Shown here in pieces: positions 41,301 to 56,100 of a stretch of 64,000 nt of DNA (its first letter is position 1; each line of letters opens with the position of its first letter). The notes beneath the pieces were generated by a model that saw nothing but the letters and a program-made list of their open reading frames with translations, did no database searches and was not told where the DNA came from. The DNA lies in contig NC_049984.1 in assembly GCF_000003815.2 (NCBI RefSeq), positions 1,553,300-1,617,299 of the forward strand, given 5' to 3'. The translations under genes were made by a program, and so were the position numbers. This stretch comes from Branchiostoma floridae (lineage: Eukaryota; Chordata; Leptocardii; Amphioxiformes; Branchiostomatidae).

Positions 41301-44300
41301 TCTCTGACGTACCTCCCTCTGGTGGGTCTGGATGTTCAGGCCGTCCAAGAATGCGGTACCAGTGGTGGGGGTGAGGTCACCTGGGGTCGAGATAAACAAG
41401 GATACATGTTAGTCAATGTTGTGAGTTTTAAGTACATTCATTGCATATTATATGGCAGTAGAGCAGCACAGTCTTTCTTTCTTTCTTTAAATCTTAAGTT
41501 TTCACTTACATAAATAAAGGAAGGCAATATCAGAACAAAGGAAACATATCCTGCAAATTTGTTGAAATACACGAAGGTAAAAGGGGGTGAAAGGAACTGA
41601 ACTGAACTTCACACAGGTCAGATAAAATGAATAGATTCACTTTCTTTGAAGTTGTATTCTATATGTACACAGTGTTTTATTGGATATGTATTGCACACAA
41701 CCAACCTGTCAGCATGTTGAAAGTGGTGGTCTTCCCGGCCCCATTAACCCCGAGCAGCCCGAAGCACTGTCCCGCGGGGATGGAGAGGCACAGGTCGCTC
41801 ACGGCGGGGCGTGTCGCCTTCTTACACTTCCTCATGCCGTACATCTTCCCCAGGTTACGGATCACCACCGCAGAGTTCCCTGTCTTAGGGTCCATGTTCA
41901 GCACCTGAGACGGGGAGAGAAAGTCATCAGAATTTCATTATGTTACAATTTTGAGACCTGTACACAAAATAAAGCCGTTACCTGAACAAGCTTTCAATCA
42001 GTCCTCTGATCCTTACCAAGTTGAAATGACCCAAAGCCGAAGTCACGCATCCGAAACAACTTGATAAGGATTAGAGGTCTGATCGAAAGCTTGGTCGTAA
42101 GTGCTTTTATTTTGTGTACGGATATAAGGTCTTACAATTGTACTGTCAATTGTAACATAAATGTTGAGTACCGTCACAGATGAACTTACATTCAAGTATT
42201 AGAATTTCCGTTTCATTTCATTTTGTTCATGATTTATTCAGCTTCTCACCATTGTGTTCTTGAATAATGGCTTACAGTTAACTATACAAATATGCCGAAT
42301 AGAAGTTACTCAACAAGCAACTTGATATGATTCTGGAAACAGTCAGATGTTTCAGATAGCATCCCGATAGCACTATCTTTTGTCAGTGACACTGAGATCT
42401 TGTTGAACAGTAGGTTTTATATCGTTACTATGAATGAGACATTAAAAGAAGGTGAAGACAAAATTTAGATAGTCCAATAGGAAACAAAATCAACACGTCA
42501 AGATAAAGTTGATGCAAATTAGACTAACCTCCATTGACGAAACTTTAAAAAAGTTTTAAAGGCAGATACGTAAATCAAATGCTTTCCACCCCTAAATCTT
42601 GAGTCAATTGGCTCCTCTGCTTATTGATTTGTGCTAAAATAACTACTTACAATCCAAGGGAATAGGTGATATATTTTCCACCCCTATCCTCTAAGTCTCN
42701 NNNNNNNNNNNNNNNNNNNNNNNNNNNNNNNNNNNNNNNNNNNNNNNNNNNNNNNNNNNNNNNNNNNNNNNNNNNNNNNNNNNNNNNNNNNNNNNNNNNG
42801 CCCAGGTACGCCACGGACTGACCCACGCCAGGCGTGTCCACTCGAAAGTTGTTCTCGTAGTATGTGACGTTGGAGGCCTCGCAGGCCTGCTTGTTAAAGT
42901 CACTGGAGGTGCACTGGTCACGTAGCTGGCTGTTGGTGGATAGGTCTATAAAACCCTTACCTGCATACAGAAAGAAAATAATTCAATAATTCAACCTCTT
43001 AATTGTTCAAGTTAGTAACTACTTTTGTTGTTTCACCCTAAGCTTTTGAAGAATTCATTTCGATACAAAGTTCCTGGAAGTGCACAGTCACCTGAGTGGC
43101 GCCGAATGGCAGCTCACTCCAGACCCTTGCAATTAGCCCGGCGTACTGTAAGCTCCTCACAATTCAACCTCTGGCTGCCAAGAGAGAGTAGTCGGCCCAC
43201 CCTATAACAATAATAAAATAAATAACTTACCCAGTGCGTGGGTCGGCAGCAGCAGGAACACAAAGTTGAGGATTTCTGCGATGTCCTCGTCGCCGGTGAC
43301 GCTGCCCAGGATGAAAACTGCGATGATGGATCCCAGTGTGACCATGGACAGCAGGAAGGTGATCAGGGAGTAGGCCGTCAGTGGTGAGTCGAACATGAAC
43401 CCCACCATGTAGGTAAAGGGCAGGGCCGCCCAACCATACAGCAACTGGGGTGGGGAAACAGCTTCGTCATTAGCTAACCCTATACTCTATGTGAAATAGA
43501 ACAGTGAGTATTGACTATATGAACATGGACAGCAGGAATGTGATCAGGGAGTAGGCCGTCAGCGGGGAGTCAAACATGAACCCCACCATGTAGGTGAAGG
43601 GAAGGGCCGCCCAGCCGTACAGCAACTGGGGAGGGGAAACAGCTTAGTCTTTAGCTAACCCCATACTCTATGTGAAATAGAACCAGTCAGTATTGACCAT
43701 GTGAACATGGACAGCAGGAATGTGATCAGGGAGTAGGCCGTCAGCGGGGAGTCAAACATGAACCCCACCATGTAGGTAAAGGGCAGGGCAGCCCAGCCAT
43801 ACAGCAACTGGGGAGGGGAAACAGCTTAGTCTTTAGCATACACTGTTTGTATGTCTTTGAGAAATCAAAGTCCTACCACTGGACAATCTTTGATTCTTCC
43901 AGGATTCCAATCTCTACTGTGACATATTATTACATGGTATAACCATACGGCAATGATTGTTAAGACGGACTAGTTACAATACTTGTACTGTCTTGGGACA
44001 AGGTAAAGGTGACTGTCTTACGTAGTGGTAGAAGTTAACTTACTCCCATAGCCGTTCTGAGGCCACAACGGGTTTACTATGTACTAGTAATCCATTGTGG
44101 GTTCGTCAATTAGTATAAAAAGTTGTTATGTTTGGTGCAGATAGATCACAATACCCACCAGTATGGTAACCACAGTGCCGAGGTTCTCTCCCCCGAAGTC
44201 GTCTGTGTTGAAGGCAGCGAACATGATGACCAGGCAGAGCCACGGCACCAGGTAGTTGATCATGTCCCACACAAACGTGGCCACCCAGTACGTCACAGGG

Positions 44301-47300
44301 TCCAGTCCACTCACAAACTGTATGTGCTTGGCCTGAGAGTGGACAGAAATAGGTGTTAGACACATGAAGCTGTAAGTTATTGTTTTATTTAGTTGCATTT
44401 TATCAATGATTAAGACGAGTTGTGTAATATGTATGTGGCTATCCAGTACGTCACTGTGTCCAGACCACTCACAAACTGGATGTGCTTCGCCTGGGTGGAC
44501 AGTAAAGAACGGTCAGAGCTACACCTCATTATCCTACCTCTCCTTTTATCTGTTATCAGTAAGCAGAAGCTGGTGTCAAAGTTACATTGTGATCACCAAA
44601 TACGTAATAGAGCCAATCACAAACTACAGGTGCTTGTCTTGATTATATAGCAAAGTACATTTTGTATCCATCTTTTTTTTCCTCCTCTTTGTTGAGAGGG
44701 GAAGGAGGTACAAACAGCCACCAAGTTGGTGAAAAAAAAAAGGAGCACCCATTTTTTATCTCCACACTGATTTTTTTGCGTTCTTGATTCTTCATTGCTG
44801 TGCATCTGTCTTCTCTTACCTTGCACTGCATTCAGCTTCCCTATCTTTGATATGTTTTGGTTTGGATGTGGTTGTGTTCCATCGCCATCAGGTTTTCATG
44901 ACTTAACTTATCTAAGTTGAGTGATTTGTAGGTCAGTTTTCCTCACCTTACATTGCCTCTCGTTCACGACGAATGGCACAAAGCTTGCGGCGAGGAAGGC
45001 CATGCCGTACACCATGAGGATGGCCAGACTGACGCCGGCTCCGCCTCTTTCAGCGTTCTCTGCCAAGTTCTCTGCACTGTTGGGCAGCGGGTAGTTGGTG
45101 GCCTGGGGGGGACAAGGAAAAAATTTAAAGTCTATTGATATAATTGATGCCTTGTGTTATGATTTCTGTATTTTGAGTCTGGAAGCTTTTTGCCGAACAA
45201 TGAACGTTAAACAGTGCTGAATGTCTCTAGACCAAAGTCCTTTTTTGATCTTACACTTTCTTTGTATGTCATGCATATGTTCTACCGTTTTCTCCCAGCA
45301 TATTCAACTACACCCCCACACACACACACATATGTACATCTGCACCCCCCCCCCCCCCATCCAAAATGCAGAACTGCATCCAAAAGAAGACCTGCTCATA
45401 CCTCGATGCTGTGGTCAGTACCGGTGTAGAACTGCAGCAGGATGTTGCTCAGTGCATTTAGCGACACGGCAGAGAAATGGTACCCCTGGTCACTGTACCA
45501 TGCTCTGGCAAGGGTCTGGCTCTCATTCTACATAACACAGAAATTAGTATAAGTACTGAGCACAGTGCGTTCAGTGACACGGCGGGAAAATGGTACCCCT
45601 GGTTACTGTACAACGCTCTCGCAAGGGTCTGGCTCTCGTTCTACATATCAACACAGAAATATAGTTTTAATATAGATTTAATTCTACTTGGATCGCAACA
45701 GTATGTTGTACATGTACATGTGGAACACAGGCAGAAATCACTACACAGCACTTCTGTTACACAATACATATTGTAAGACAATGAAAAAGTACAGTTTCTA
45801 CTGAGTGTGCTTATCTAGATTTGTTTCCTTTGAAAGCATCTTTAAGTCAGTTCTAACTCTTTTACAATGATTACATGTATGCACGGTTATGAAACCTTAC
45901 AGGTAACGGCAACTCCCCCCCCCCCCTCCACCAAAAGATAATGGAATGAAGAGGTACGTACGTCAGGGTTTGAGGAGAGAGTGAAGCCTGCGATGGTACT
46001 GCGGAAGTAGGAGGCTGAGTCGCTGGTCTGGAGGACGTGCTCCTGGTAGTACATGGTGGCGTCTGTCAGGAAGCTGGAGTTCACTCCTGAACCAAACACA
46101 ACAGTACATCAGGTATTAGTTAGTTAAGGACGTGCTCCTGGTAGTACATGGTGGCGTCTGTCAGGAAGCTGGAGTTCACTCCTGAACCAAACACAACAGT
46201 ACATCAGGTATTAGTTAGTTAAGGACGTGCTCCTGGTAGTACATGGTGGCGTCTGTCAGGAAGCTGGAGTTCACTCCTGAACCAAACACAACAGAACGTC
46301 AGGTATTAGTTAGTTAAGGACGTGCTCCTGGTAGTACATGGTGGCGTCTGTCAGGAAGCTGGAGTTCACTCCTGAACCAAACACAACAGTACGTCAGGTA
46401 TTAGTTAGTTAAGGACGTGCTCCTGGTAGTACATGGTGGCGTCTGTCAGGAAGCTGGAGTTCACTCCTGAACCAAACACAACAGTACGTCAGGTATTAGT
46501 TAGTTAAGGACGTGCTCCTGGTAGTACTAGGTGGTTTCTGTCAGGAAGCTGGCGTTCACACCTGCACCAAACACAACAGTAAGTCAGGTATTAGTTAAAC
46601 TGTTAGTTAAGGACATGCTCCTGGTAGTACATGGTGGAGTCTGTCAGGAAACTGGAGTTCACACCTGAACCAAACACAACAGTACGTCAGGTATTAGTTA
46701 AACTGTTAGTTAAGGACGTGCTCCTGGTAGTACATGGTGGTGTCCGTCAGGAAACTGGAGTTCACACCTGAACCAAACACAACAGTACGTCAGGTATTAG
46801 TTAAACTGTTAGTTAAGGACGTGCTCCTGGTAGTACATGGTGGAGTCTGTCAGGAAACTGGAGTTCACACCTGAGCCAAACACAACAGTACGTCAGGTAT
46901 TAGTTAAACTGTTACTTAAGGACGTGCTCCTGGTAGTACATTGTGGTGTCTGTCAGGAAACTGGAGTTCACACCTGAGCCAAACACAACAGTACGTCAGG
47001 TATTAGTTAGTTAAGGATGTGCTCCTGGTAGTACATGTTGGTGTCTGTCAGGAAGCTGGAGTTCACACCTGAGCAAAACACAACAGTACGTCAGGTATTA
47101 GTTAGTTAAGGACATGCTCCTGGTAGTACAGGGTAGCGTCTGTCAGGAAGCTGGAGTTCACTCCTGAACCAAACACAACAGAACGTCAGGTATTAGTTAG
47201 TTAAGGACGTGCTCCTGGTAGTACATGGTGGCGTCTGTCAGGAAGCTGGAGTTCACTCCTGAACCAAACACAACAGTACGTCAGGTATTAGTTAGTTAAG

Positions 47301-50300
47301 GACGTGCTCCTGGTAGTACATGGTGGCGTCTGTCAGGAAGCTGGAGTTCACTCCTGAACCAAACACAACAGTACGTCAGGTATTAGTTAGTTAAGGACGT
47401 GCTCCTGGTAGTACTAGGTGGTTTCTGTCAGGAAGCTGGCGTTCACACCTGCACCAAACACAACAGTAAGTCAGGTATTAGTTAAACTGTTAGTTAAGGA
47501 CATGCTCCTGGTAGTACATGGTGGAGTCTGTCAGGAAACTGGAGTTCACACCTGAACCAAACACAACAGTACGTCAGGTATTAGTTAAACTGTTAGTTAA
47601 GGACGTGCTCCTGGTAGTACATGGTGGTGTCCGTCAGGAAACTGGAGTTCACACCTGCACCAAACACAACAGTACGTCAGGTATTAGTTAAACTGTTAGT
47701 TAAGGACGTGCTCCTGGTAGTACATGGTGGTGTCCGTCAGGAAACTGGAGTTCACACCTGAACCAAACACAACAGTACGTCAGGTATTAGTTAAACTGTT
47801 AGTTAAGGACGTGCTCCTGGTAGTACATGGTGGAGTCTGTCAGGAAACTGGAGTTCACACCTGAACCAAACACAACAGTACGTCAGGTATTAGTTAAACT
47901 GTTAGTTAAGGACGTGCTCCTGGTAGTACATGGTGGTGTCCGTCAGGAAACTGGAGTTCACACCTGCACCAAACACAACAGTACGTCAGGTATTAGTTAA
48001 ACTGTTAGTTAAGGACATGCTCCTGGTAGTACATGGTGGAGTCTGTCAGGAAACTGGAGTTCACACCTGAACCAAACACAACAGTACGTCAGGTATTAGT
48101 TAAACTGTTAGTTAAGGACGTGCTCCTGGTAGTACATGGTGGTGTCCGTCAGGAAACTGGAGTTCACACCTGCACCAAACACAACAGTACGTCAGGTATT
48201 AGTTAAACTGTTAGTTAAGGACGTGCTCCTGGTAGTACATGGTGGAGTCTGTCAGGAAACTGGAGTTCACACCTGAACCAAACACAACAGTACGTCAGGT
48301 ATTAGTTAAACTGTTAGTTAAGGACGTGCTCCTGGTAGTACATGGTGGTGTCCGTCAGGAAACTGGAGTTCACACATGCACCAAACACAACAGTACGTCA
48401 GGTATTAGTTAAACTGTTAGTTAAGGACGTGCTCCTGGTAGTACATGGTGGTGTCCGTCAGGAAACTGGAGTTCACACCTGAACCAAACACAACAGTACG
48501 TCAGGTATTAGTTAAACTGTTAGTTAAGGACGTGCTCCTGGTAGTACAGGGTGGTGTCTGTCAGGAAGCTGGCGTTCACACCTGAGCCAAACACAACAGT
48601 ACGTCAGGTATTAGTTAGTTAAGGACGTGCTCCTGGTAGTACATTGTGGTGTCTGTCAGGAAACTGGAGTTCACACCTGAGCCAAACACAACAGTACGTC
48701 AGGTATTAGTTAGTTAAGGACGTGCTCCTGGTAGTACATTGTGGTGTCTGTCAGGAAACTGGAGTTCACACCTGAGCCAAACACAACAGTACGTCAGGTA
48801 TTAGTTAGTTAAGGATGTGCTCCTGGTAGTACATGGTGGTGTCTGTCAGGAAGCTGGAGTTCACACCTGAGCAAAACACAACAGTACGTCAGGTATTAGT
48901 TAGTTAAGGACATGCTCCTGGTAGTACAGGGTAGTGTCTGTCAGGAAACTGGAGTTCACACCTGAGCCAAACACAACAGTACGTCAGGTATTAGTTAGTT
49001 AAGGACGTGCTCCTGGTAGTACATGGTGGTGTCTGTCAGGAAACTGGAGTTCACACCTGAGCCAAACACAACAGTACGTCAGGCATTAGTTAGTTAAGGA
49101 CATGCTCCTGGTAGTACAGGGTGGTGTCTGTCAGGAAGCTGGAGTTCACTCCTGAACCAAAGACAACAGTACGTCAGGTATTAGTTAAACTGTTAGTTAA
49201 GGACGTGCTCCTGGTAGTACATGGTGGTGTCTGTCAGGAAGCTGGAGTTCACACCTGAGCCAAAAACAACAGCAGGTTTTATGTATTCACATAGCAATAC
49301 CAGCTCAAAAAAGAACTGTACACAAAAATTAGTAATGCCTTCAAAAAACACTTATCAACCTAGGATTCTTGTGTTCAAAAGTTCAGTCAGTCATTAGGGA
49401 GGGAAAATGTGTAAAACAATGTTTAAAACATTGCAAACAATTTATTCACAGAATGTTTCTCACCTATGGGACAGGTACTGGTGGGTGCCATCTCCAGCAT
49501 GCAGGAGTAACAGTGGTAGTAACCAAAGTCTTCCTCGTTGACACACTTCCCGTTATAGGACGATGAAGCATTGGCTGTGACGGAGTCGGCATACAGGGTG
49601 TCCGCACACTGGGAGTTTAGGACCAGGTTGGGGTAGCCGCAGCATTGGGCGGTGTTGGTCAACGCTGTTCCCTGTACGCTGTTTCCCTCGTTGTTTGACA
49701 TGATGGAATTGACGGTGGACGTCACGTCGCTTCCTTGCATGTTGTACTGGGACAGGTATGTGGACAAATGCTGTTGGGAGAAAAGTAGAAAGACTTATTA
49801 GAGACACAGCCATTGCTAACCTTCCATTTCAAAGCATGCAACATTGCCAAGTTATCCTAGTCTACGTTATACAATCAGATAGAACAATAAGGTAGAGAAA
49901 AAGTGCAGCTCTCTGCATATTTTACTTAATAACGTGTGGTTTGATCAATACCAGCATGTTTACCAATATGTTGGCATGCAAACAATTAGATCATAGACTC
50001 TAGAAAGCTTTATATGACACTGGTCTCATACATACAATAAGTATTTCAGAGTAAATAGAGAAGACAGGATGATGATGTGGTCTCATACACATTTAACTTG
50101 TTTGGGAGCCACACCTCAAGCACATTAAAGAACCCACCACATTTGTGGAAAAGAGTAGGTGTCGTTCCCAGTGTGAGTGGATCAAACTTAGGTGGTTTAC
50201 TCAGGTTATACAGAACAAACAAGACAATAAACAGATTCAGCAAAACACTCTCACCTGAAACAAGCTTCCCGTGCCGTTCTGTGTCCTCAGATCAGCAAAC

Positions 50301-53152
50301 AGCCCTGTGGTTTGCTCGTTGGCACTGGCGTTGGCGAAGTTGAGCACACGGGCGGGGTCGCTGGAGCGGGCGGGAAACGTGATGCTGACTAACAGGCCGA
50401 GGAGCACGAAGAGCAGAGGCAGGATCAGCTGGGTGATCAGAGCCTTCTTGTCTCGCTTCGCACTCAGGAAACGCTTCAGTATCATGGCCTGGGGAAAGAG
50501 GAAAGTTAACATTCATGATGAACCAATGTTTAGACACATCTCTAACACCACAAGAGCAGAGGCAGGATCAGCTGGGTGATCAGGGCCTTCTTGTCTCGCT
50601 TCGCACTCAGGAAACGCTTCAGTATCATGGCCTGGGCAGGGAACAAACATTCATTGTCAAGTTATGATTTTGATATTCTGATGTTCTAACTGCTCTTTTT
50701 ACATTTGATGAAATTGTAAGTTTGACTTATTCATTTGCATCTAGTAAAACAATGATTTACAGAACACAAATAAAAACAAAAAGTAACACATGCTGTGGTA
50801 AAGAAGAAGAAATAATAGCTTGTTTGTGTTCTTTCCCCATCAAATTTAAGAACCAATTGGAAACTTCATATATCAAGGAAAGTGTGCCCCTGAACACTAG
50901 AAAGCTCTGGTAACAATTCTGCTTTGTTTTACCATATTGGAAGAACAGCCAGATCATGACCAACAAGAGATGGCCAGCACCAATGGTTAATAGGATCTTA
51001 ATCAAGATTGAGGTAAATAAAGGCGTAAACACCAGCAAATATAACAGCAGCAAACTTTTCAGGACCAAGGAAATATCTAACATCTAGGAACATCCGGAGT
51101 TTCAACACTTTGCATAGTCGCCTAATGTTCGGGAAGAACATCAGCCCCAAGGGATGGTCCGTACCTTCAATCGCACTACCAACTAAATTTTCAGCACCAA
51201 GGAAAGAACAAAGCATTAACAGTATCGGGAGTTTCAGCACCTTGAACTGCTGCCACTTCAGGGCGCACCCCTTCACCAGGTCTCCGCTATCCCTGTACTG
51301 GTACACAGACTGGTCCACCATGTTGATCGCGCTGTGGGAGGAGGGTGGAACGGCTCTCTCTGCGCCGTTGGCTGCCAGCAGAGTTTCCTCGACACTCTCT
51401 GTGTCGTTGGTCGCTGTCCCGTTGGCCTGACCGTTGCTGCTGGCTTGGAGGTTGGTGAGGCTTCCGATGTCGTCCAGGGTCCCCTCACCAGTCTGTAACC
51501 ATAATACAGAATTATGTCTGAGTGAGAATCTCTAGGGCAGGTATGCCGAGAGAAAACAAAAGACCACAACTTGAAGGGCCCTTTGCATCTTCCTGTCTCC
51601 TGCCTTTTCCTTGCTATATTCAAGGTAGTCACTGGGATGTAATGACAATTTTTTTCTGTTTGGGTCACTCCTGAAGCAGTCAAAGACTATGGGAGTACAT
51701 AACTCCATGTAAATGGGACATAACTCCATGTAAAAAGAGACCTTCGGTTACGAACCCTCATAAAGATATCCAGAGATGACAATGCTGGACTTGATTCTGC
51801 TATATTTTGGGTCACCCCAGAAACAATCAAAGACTTTTAGCACATCTAAAGGGTTAAAAAGGAAGAATTTACAAACCTTCATGAAGACCTCCTCCAGGGT
51901 TGTCACGGAAACGCCAAAGCTGGTGATGCCAAAGAGCTCCCTGTTGAGCTCAAGCTCGCGGAAGAGCGGGGCAAAGAGGCTGGTGCTTTCCGTGGGGAGG
52001 ATGAACGCCATCTCGGACCCCACGCTCCCGCCAAACAGCGCCGACGGAACATGCTTCTCCACCTCGTCTCTCACCTTCTGCTCCACACAGACCGGCGCCT
52101 TCGCCAGCGTCAGGTGGTAACCAACACCAAACCTGACAATCAAACAACACAATCAGTAAGGGCAGACTTCATCCCCTTACCCATGCTGCTTTGTAACCCT
52201 CCAAGTCCAACAAATATTGCAGCACTGAGGACGTATGGCAAACATTTCTTCAAATGAAAAGCATGAATCGACAGCATTAATGCTCATTTCTGACATCTGC
52301 ATGACAGAAATGACAGGACTTTTTCCAGCAACATGTAAATTGGGTAAGCTACAACAGCCAGGATTCAAATGCTAACCTTCTAGTCCAGATCAGGGATAAA
52401 CAAGTCCACTAGCCTTATTGCCCAGGGCAAGTGAAAGTGCTGTTCGGGCAAGTGCATGTCCTACCCCACTTGTCCGATCGGGCAAGTAAGATTTTTCCAT
52501 TGATTTTAGTGCAATTTTGATATACTTGTTCCTTTTTACAGTCATGACATCAAGCAATTGTCTACAGAGAATTCCATTGTTGGAAGTGAAAATGCATATA
52601 CAACTGTACTAGTAACAGTGACATTTTAATTTTGGGCAAGTGAAAAATTGGTTTGGGCAAGTACATTTTTTATGTGCTTGCCCGATAGGACAAGTGGATT
52701 TTAGAAAACTTGTTCAACCCTGCAGATGATGAATTGCCACATGCTAAGTGTCTGATATAAAAGAGCAAATAACATATCTTGAAGGAGAGTGAAATTGAAC
52801 TTTATTTGCTTTATTTTGGTACTTTAGACTATCAGGTCTAAGGCGGAACTCAAGGGTACCTGGTACGTTGATGAAGGTTAGACATCCAGGTGATAAGATT
52901 TGCCAAAAAGCAGTTACTGAAGCAACTGGATATGATTTTGGAAACGGTCAGATGTTTCAGATAACCATCCAGTGTCTTTCGCCAGTGACACTGGAGAAAT
53001 TTTGTTGGAGAGAAGTTCTTGTATCCTAGCTGTAAACTGATACGCAAAAGGGATCTAGTTGGAGACCAGGGTACCTGTTCTTGAGGAAGAGCGAGCTGCC
53101 GCTGCAGGTGAGTTTCCCGTTGGCCATGATGGCGATCCTGTCCCCCAGAAGG

Positions 53153-53183
<31 letters not shown>

Positions 53184-56100
53184 GCATGGTCCGGTTCTCT
53201 TTGTACTTTAGCAGGAGATCCCAGGTGGCGCGCCGTGCGTACGGGTCCATACCGGCCGTGGGCTCGTCAAGGATAACCACCTGGGAACCGCCTGGACAGG
53301 AGAAAAAGGAAACTGTTTATATCAAACTGGTCAGCAGCATGGTGCGGTTCTCCTTGTACTTCAGCACTGCAGGAGATTCCAGGTGGCGCGCCGGGCGTAC
53401 GGGTCCATACCGGCCGTGGGCTCGTCCAGGATAACCACCTGGGAACCGCCTGGAAGAGAAATTTTACATAGTCCAATAGGAGACAAAAGTCAAGACAAGA
53501 TTGATGCAATTAGGTTATTTATCTCCTTTAAGTTTGATGGATATAAAGACTAGAATTTTATCAACCCTCACCGATCAGAGCCATGGAGCAGGACAGTTTC
53601 CTCTTCATCCCTCCCGACAGCTGAGAGGAGACGGTCCCAGACTTGTTCTCCAGCTGGAGGTCCTGCAGCATCTGGGCGATCTCCCTCTTAGCTTCATCAC
53701 CTGTCTTACCTGGGGGCAGGTGAGATACAGGTGCGATATAGGTGAGATATACTTTAGGTGAGATATACTATAGGTGAGATGCAGGTGAATGTAAGATCAC
53801 TGTTGTACACTGCAACTGTAAGACCTACAGTATCTGAGCAACCTCATTCTTAGCTTCATCACCTGTCTTACCTGAGGGAAGATGAGATACACATACAGGT
53901 GTGACTTATAAACATCATACTGTAGCTGTGACTGTATTTGTCACTTTGTATGCGCATCAGACACCAGCTCTGATGCCTGAGTAAGAAAGTACTGTGGTAA
54001 TACCACAATGTTCTTCAACTGTTTCTTCAAGGTATTGAAGCAAACTTTAGTCTGTCTCAACCACACCTTCCACAGTGATGGCAAAGTAGAAATGCTCTTG
54101 TCACTAGTTTTAGAGTAATAAAGAACTAGAAACATGATGATGTTTTTCATAGTAAAAAAAATACATTGTCTTCAACCTCACCTTTCAGAGTGATGGCAAA
54201 GTAGAGATGTTCCCTGACAGTGAGCCTGTCGAACAGGACGTTGTGCTGAGGACAGAGCCCCAGACTACTGCGGATCTCGTCCATGTTAGTCAGGATACTG
54301 TGGTTGTTCACAGTCGCCGTACCAGAGGTGGGGGGGAACAGGCCGGTCAGGATGGACATGGTCGTGGTCTTACCTGAGAGAGAAAAGAATTGAAGATTAG
54401 AAACTGTTTGAGCCATCGTCCATGTTAGCATAATGTAGCCATTCACGATCGCCATACCAAAAGTGGGTCGGGGAGTGGGCAGGCAAGTCAAGATAGACAT
54501 AGTCGTGGTTATCTCTGCAATAATGCAACTACAACAATCAATAGTGGTACAAATATACATGTTTCTAAGTCTGACTTTGTGCTTGGTAGTTTACCTCCAA
54601 AGGCATATTAGGATTAATGACAATTGTATGCCACTTATCATTGCCATGAGGAGTAAGAATATAGTCGCCGCCCCCGTGCAGTAACATAGTTGTGTCGTAA
54701 CATAGGGGTGTTAGAACATAGCGGTGTTAGAATATACATGTAGGGGTGTTAGAACATAGGGGTGACAGAACATAGGGTTGACAGAATATAAGGGTTTCAG
54801 AAGATAGGGGTGTTAGAACGAACATAGGGGTGTCAGAACATAGGGGTGTCAGAACATAGGGGTGTCAGAGCATAAGGGTGTCAGAGCATAGGGGAGTCAG
54901 AACATAGGGGTGTTGGAACATTGGGGTGTCAGAACATAGGGGTGTTGGAACATTGGGGTGTCAGAATAAAGGGGTGTTGGAGGTATGTAACCCATGCAAG
55001 TGTCAGACTGACCAGCGCCGTTATGCCCCAGCAGAGAGGTGATCTGGCCCTGGTACATGTTGAGTGACAGCCCGTCCACAGCCACCTTCCTCCCCGTCGA
55101 GCCCTTGAACACCTTGCCCAGGTTCCTGATGGAGATGCCCAGCGGCAGGCCCTGGGGCTCTGGCTCGTGGGGGGAGTCCATGGTGCTCAGGTTGTTCGCA
55201 GCTTCCATCTCCAGATCCTGACAACACAAGGTCCCATTTATGCAAATTAGGACATGATGAGGACATATTCACTAAAGGTCATAACAGATTACATTGCAGA
55301 TTAGTGGACAACAGGCCCAAAAACAAGAGCCTTAGGTTATGGGAGCATACTAAGGTTCCAATTTATGTAAATTAGGACATATTGGACAAGAACATAACAC
55401 TGGTAACATTGCAGAATAGTGGAGAGGAAAATAGGAAAGTAAGCAGAAAACTACAGGACTGAAAGCAGGTCCTGGAGAATTAGGCTATGGGAGCATGTAA
55501 CTTGTAAGGTTCCCATTTATGCATATTAGGACATTAACTGAACTGAGGACATTAATGCAAGGACATAACAGATTAAAGAAAATGAGAGAAAAGGACGAAT
55601 GTCTACTAGAAAGCAGTTACATTACATGCTCCCAAAACCCAACACAAGGACATGCAGTACTAAGCCATGATGTACAACTAACTTATCCGAAAAAAGGCCA
55701 GCTTCATTCCTAATGAAACAATGTAGCACAAATGGGTAAAATTAATCCGTCTGGCTACCCTGCATTTTCATATTTTCATATGTATGTAGTTCGAACGTTA
55801 GTATGCAGAGTGCCAACTGTAGCTTAGTTAAACCTTCACCAGCAATTTTATTTTCCCATCTAGAAGAATTTTCAAGTTTGTGACCACACCTGACTCTGTT
55901 CATAAGCAACATGGTTGTCATGACATTCTGAAGGGCCTTTCTTCTCTGTCTTCTGTATACATGCAGAAACCAAACATTTGAAGAGTGTTTTATTGAGTCA
56001 GTCCCAACATAGACATGTAAGTTGTGAATTGCTCAAGGTATACAGCATGGTAAATACAGAAGACCAGACTGAGAAAAAGAAAAAAATCTAAAACCCTGGG

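Noticed and set aside
46087-49265. Genuine multi-exon expansion (33 duplicated ABCA exons)
   Set aside because: Only the 5' part of the exon is copied and no unit has its own donor, so these are not complete exons.
53330-53456. Alternative Walker B exon for ABCA NBD1
   Set aside because: The copy lacks the exon 3' half and donor and has a small insertion shifting the frame.
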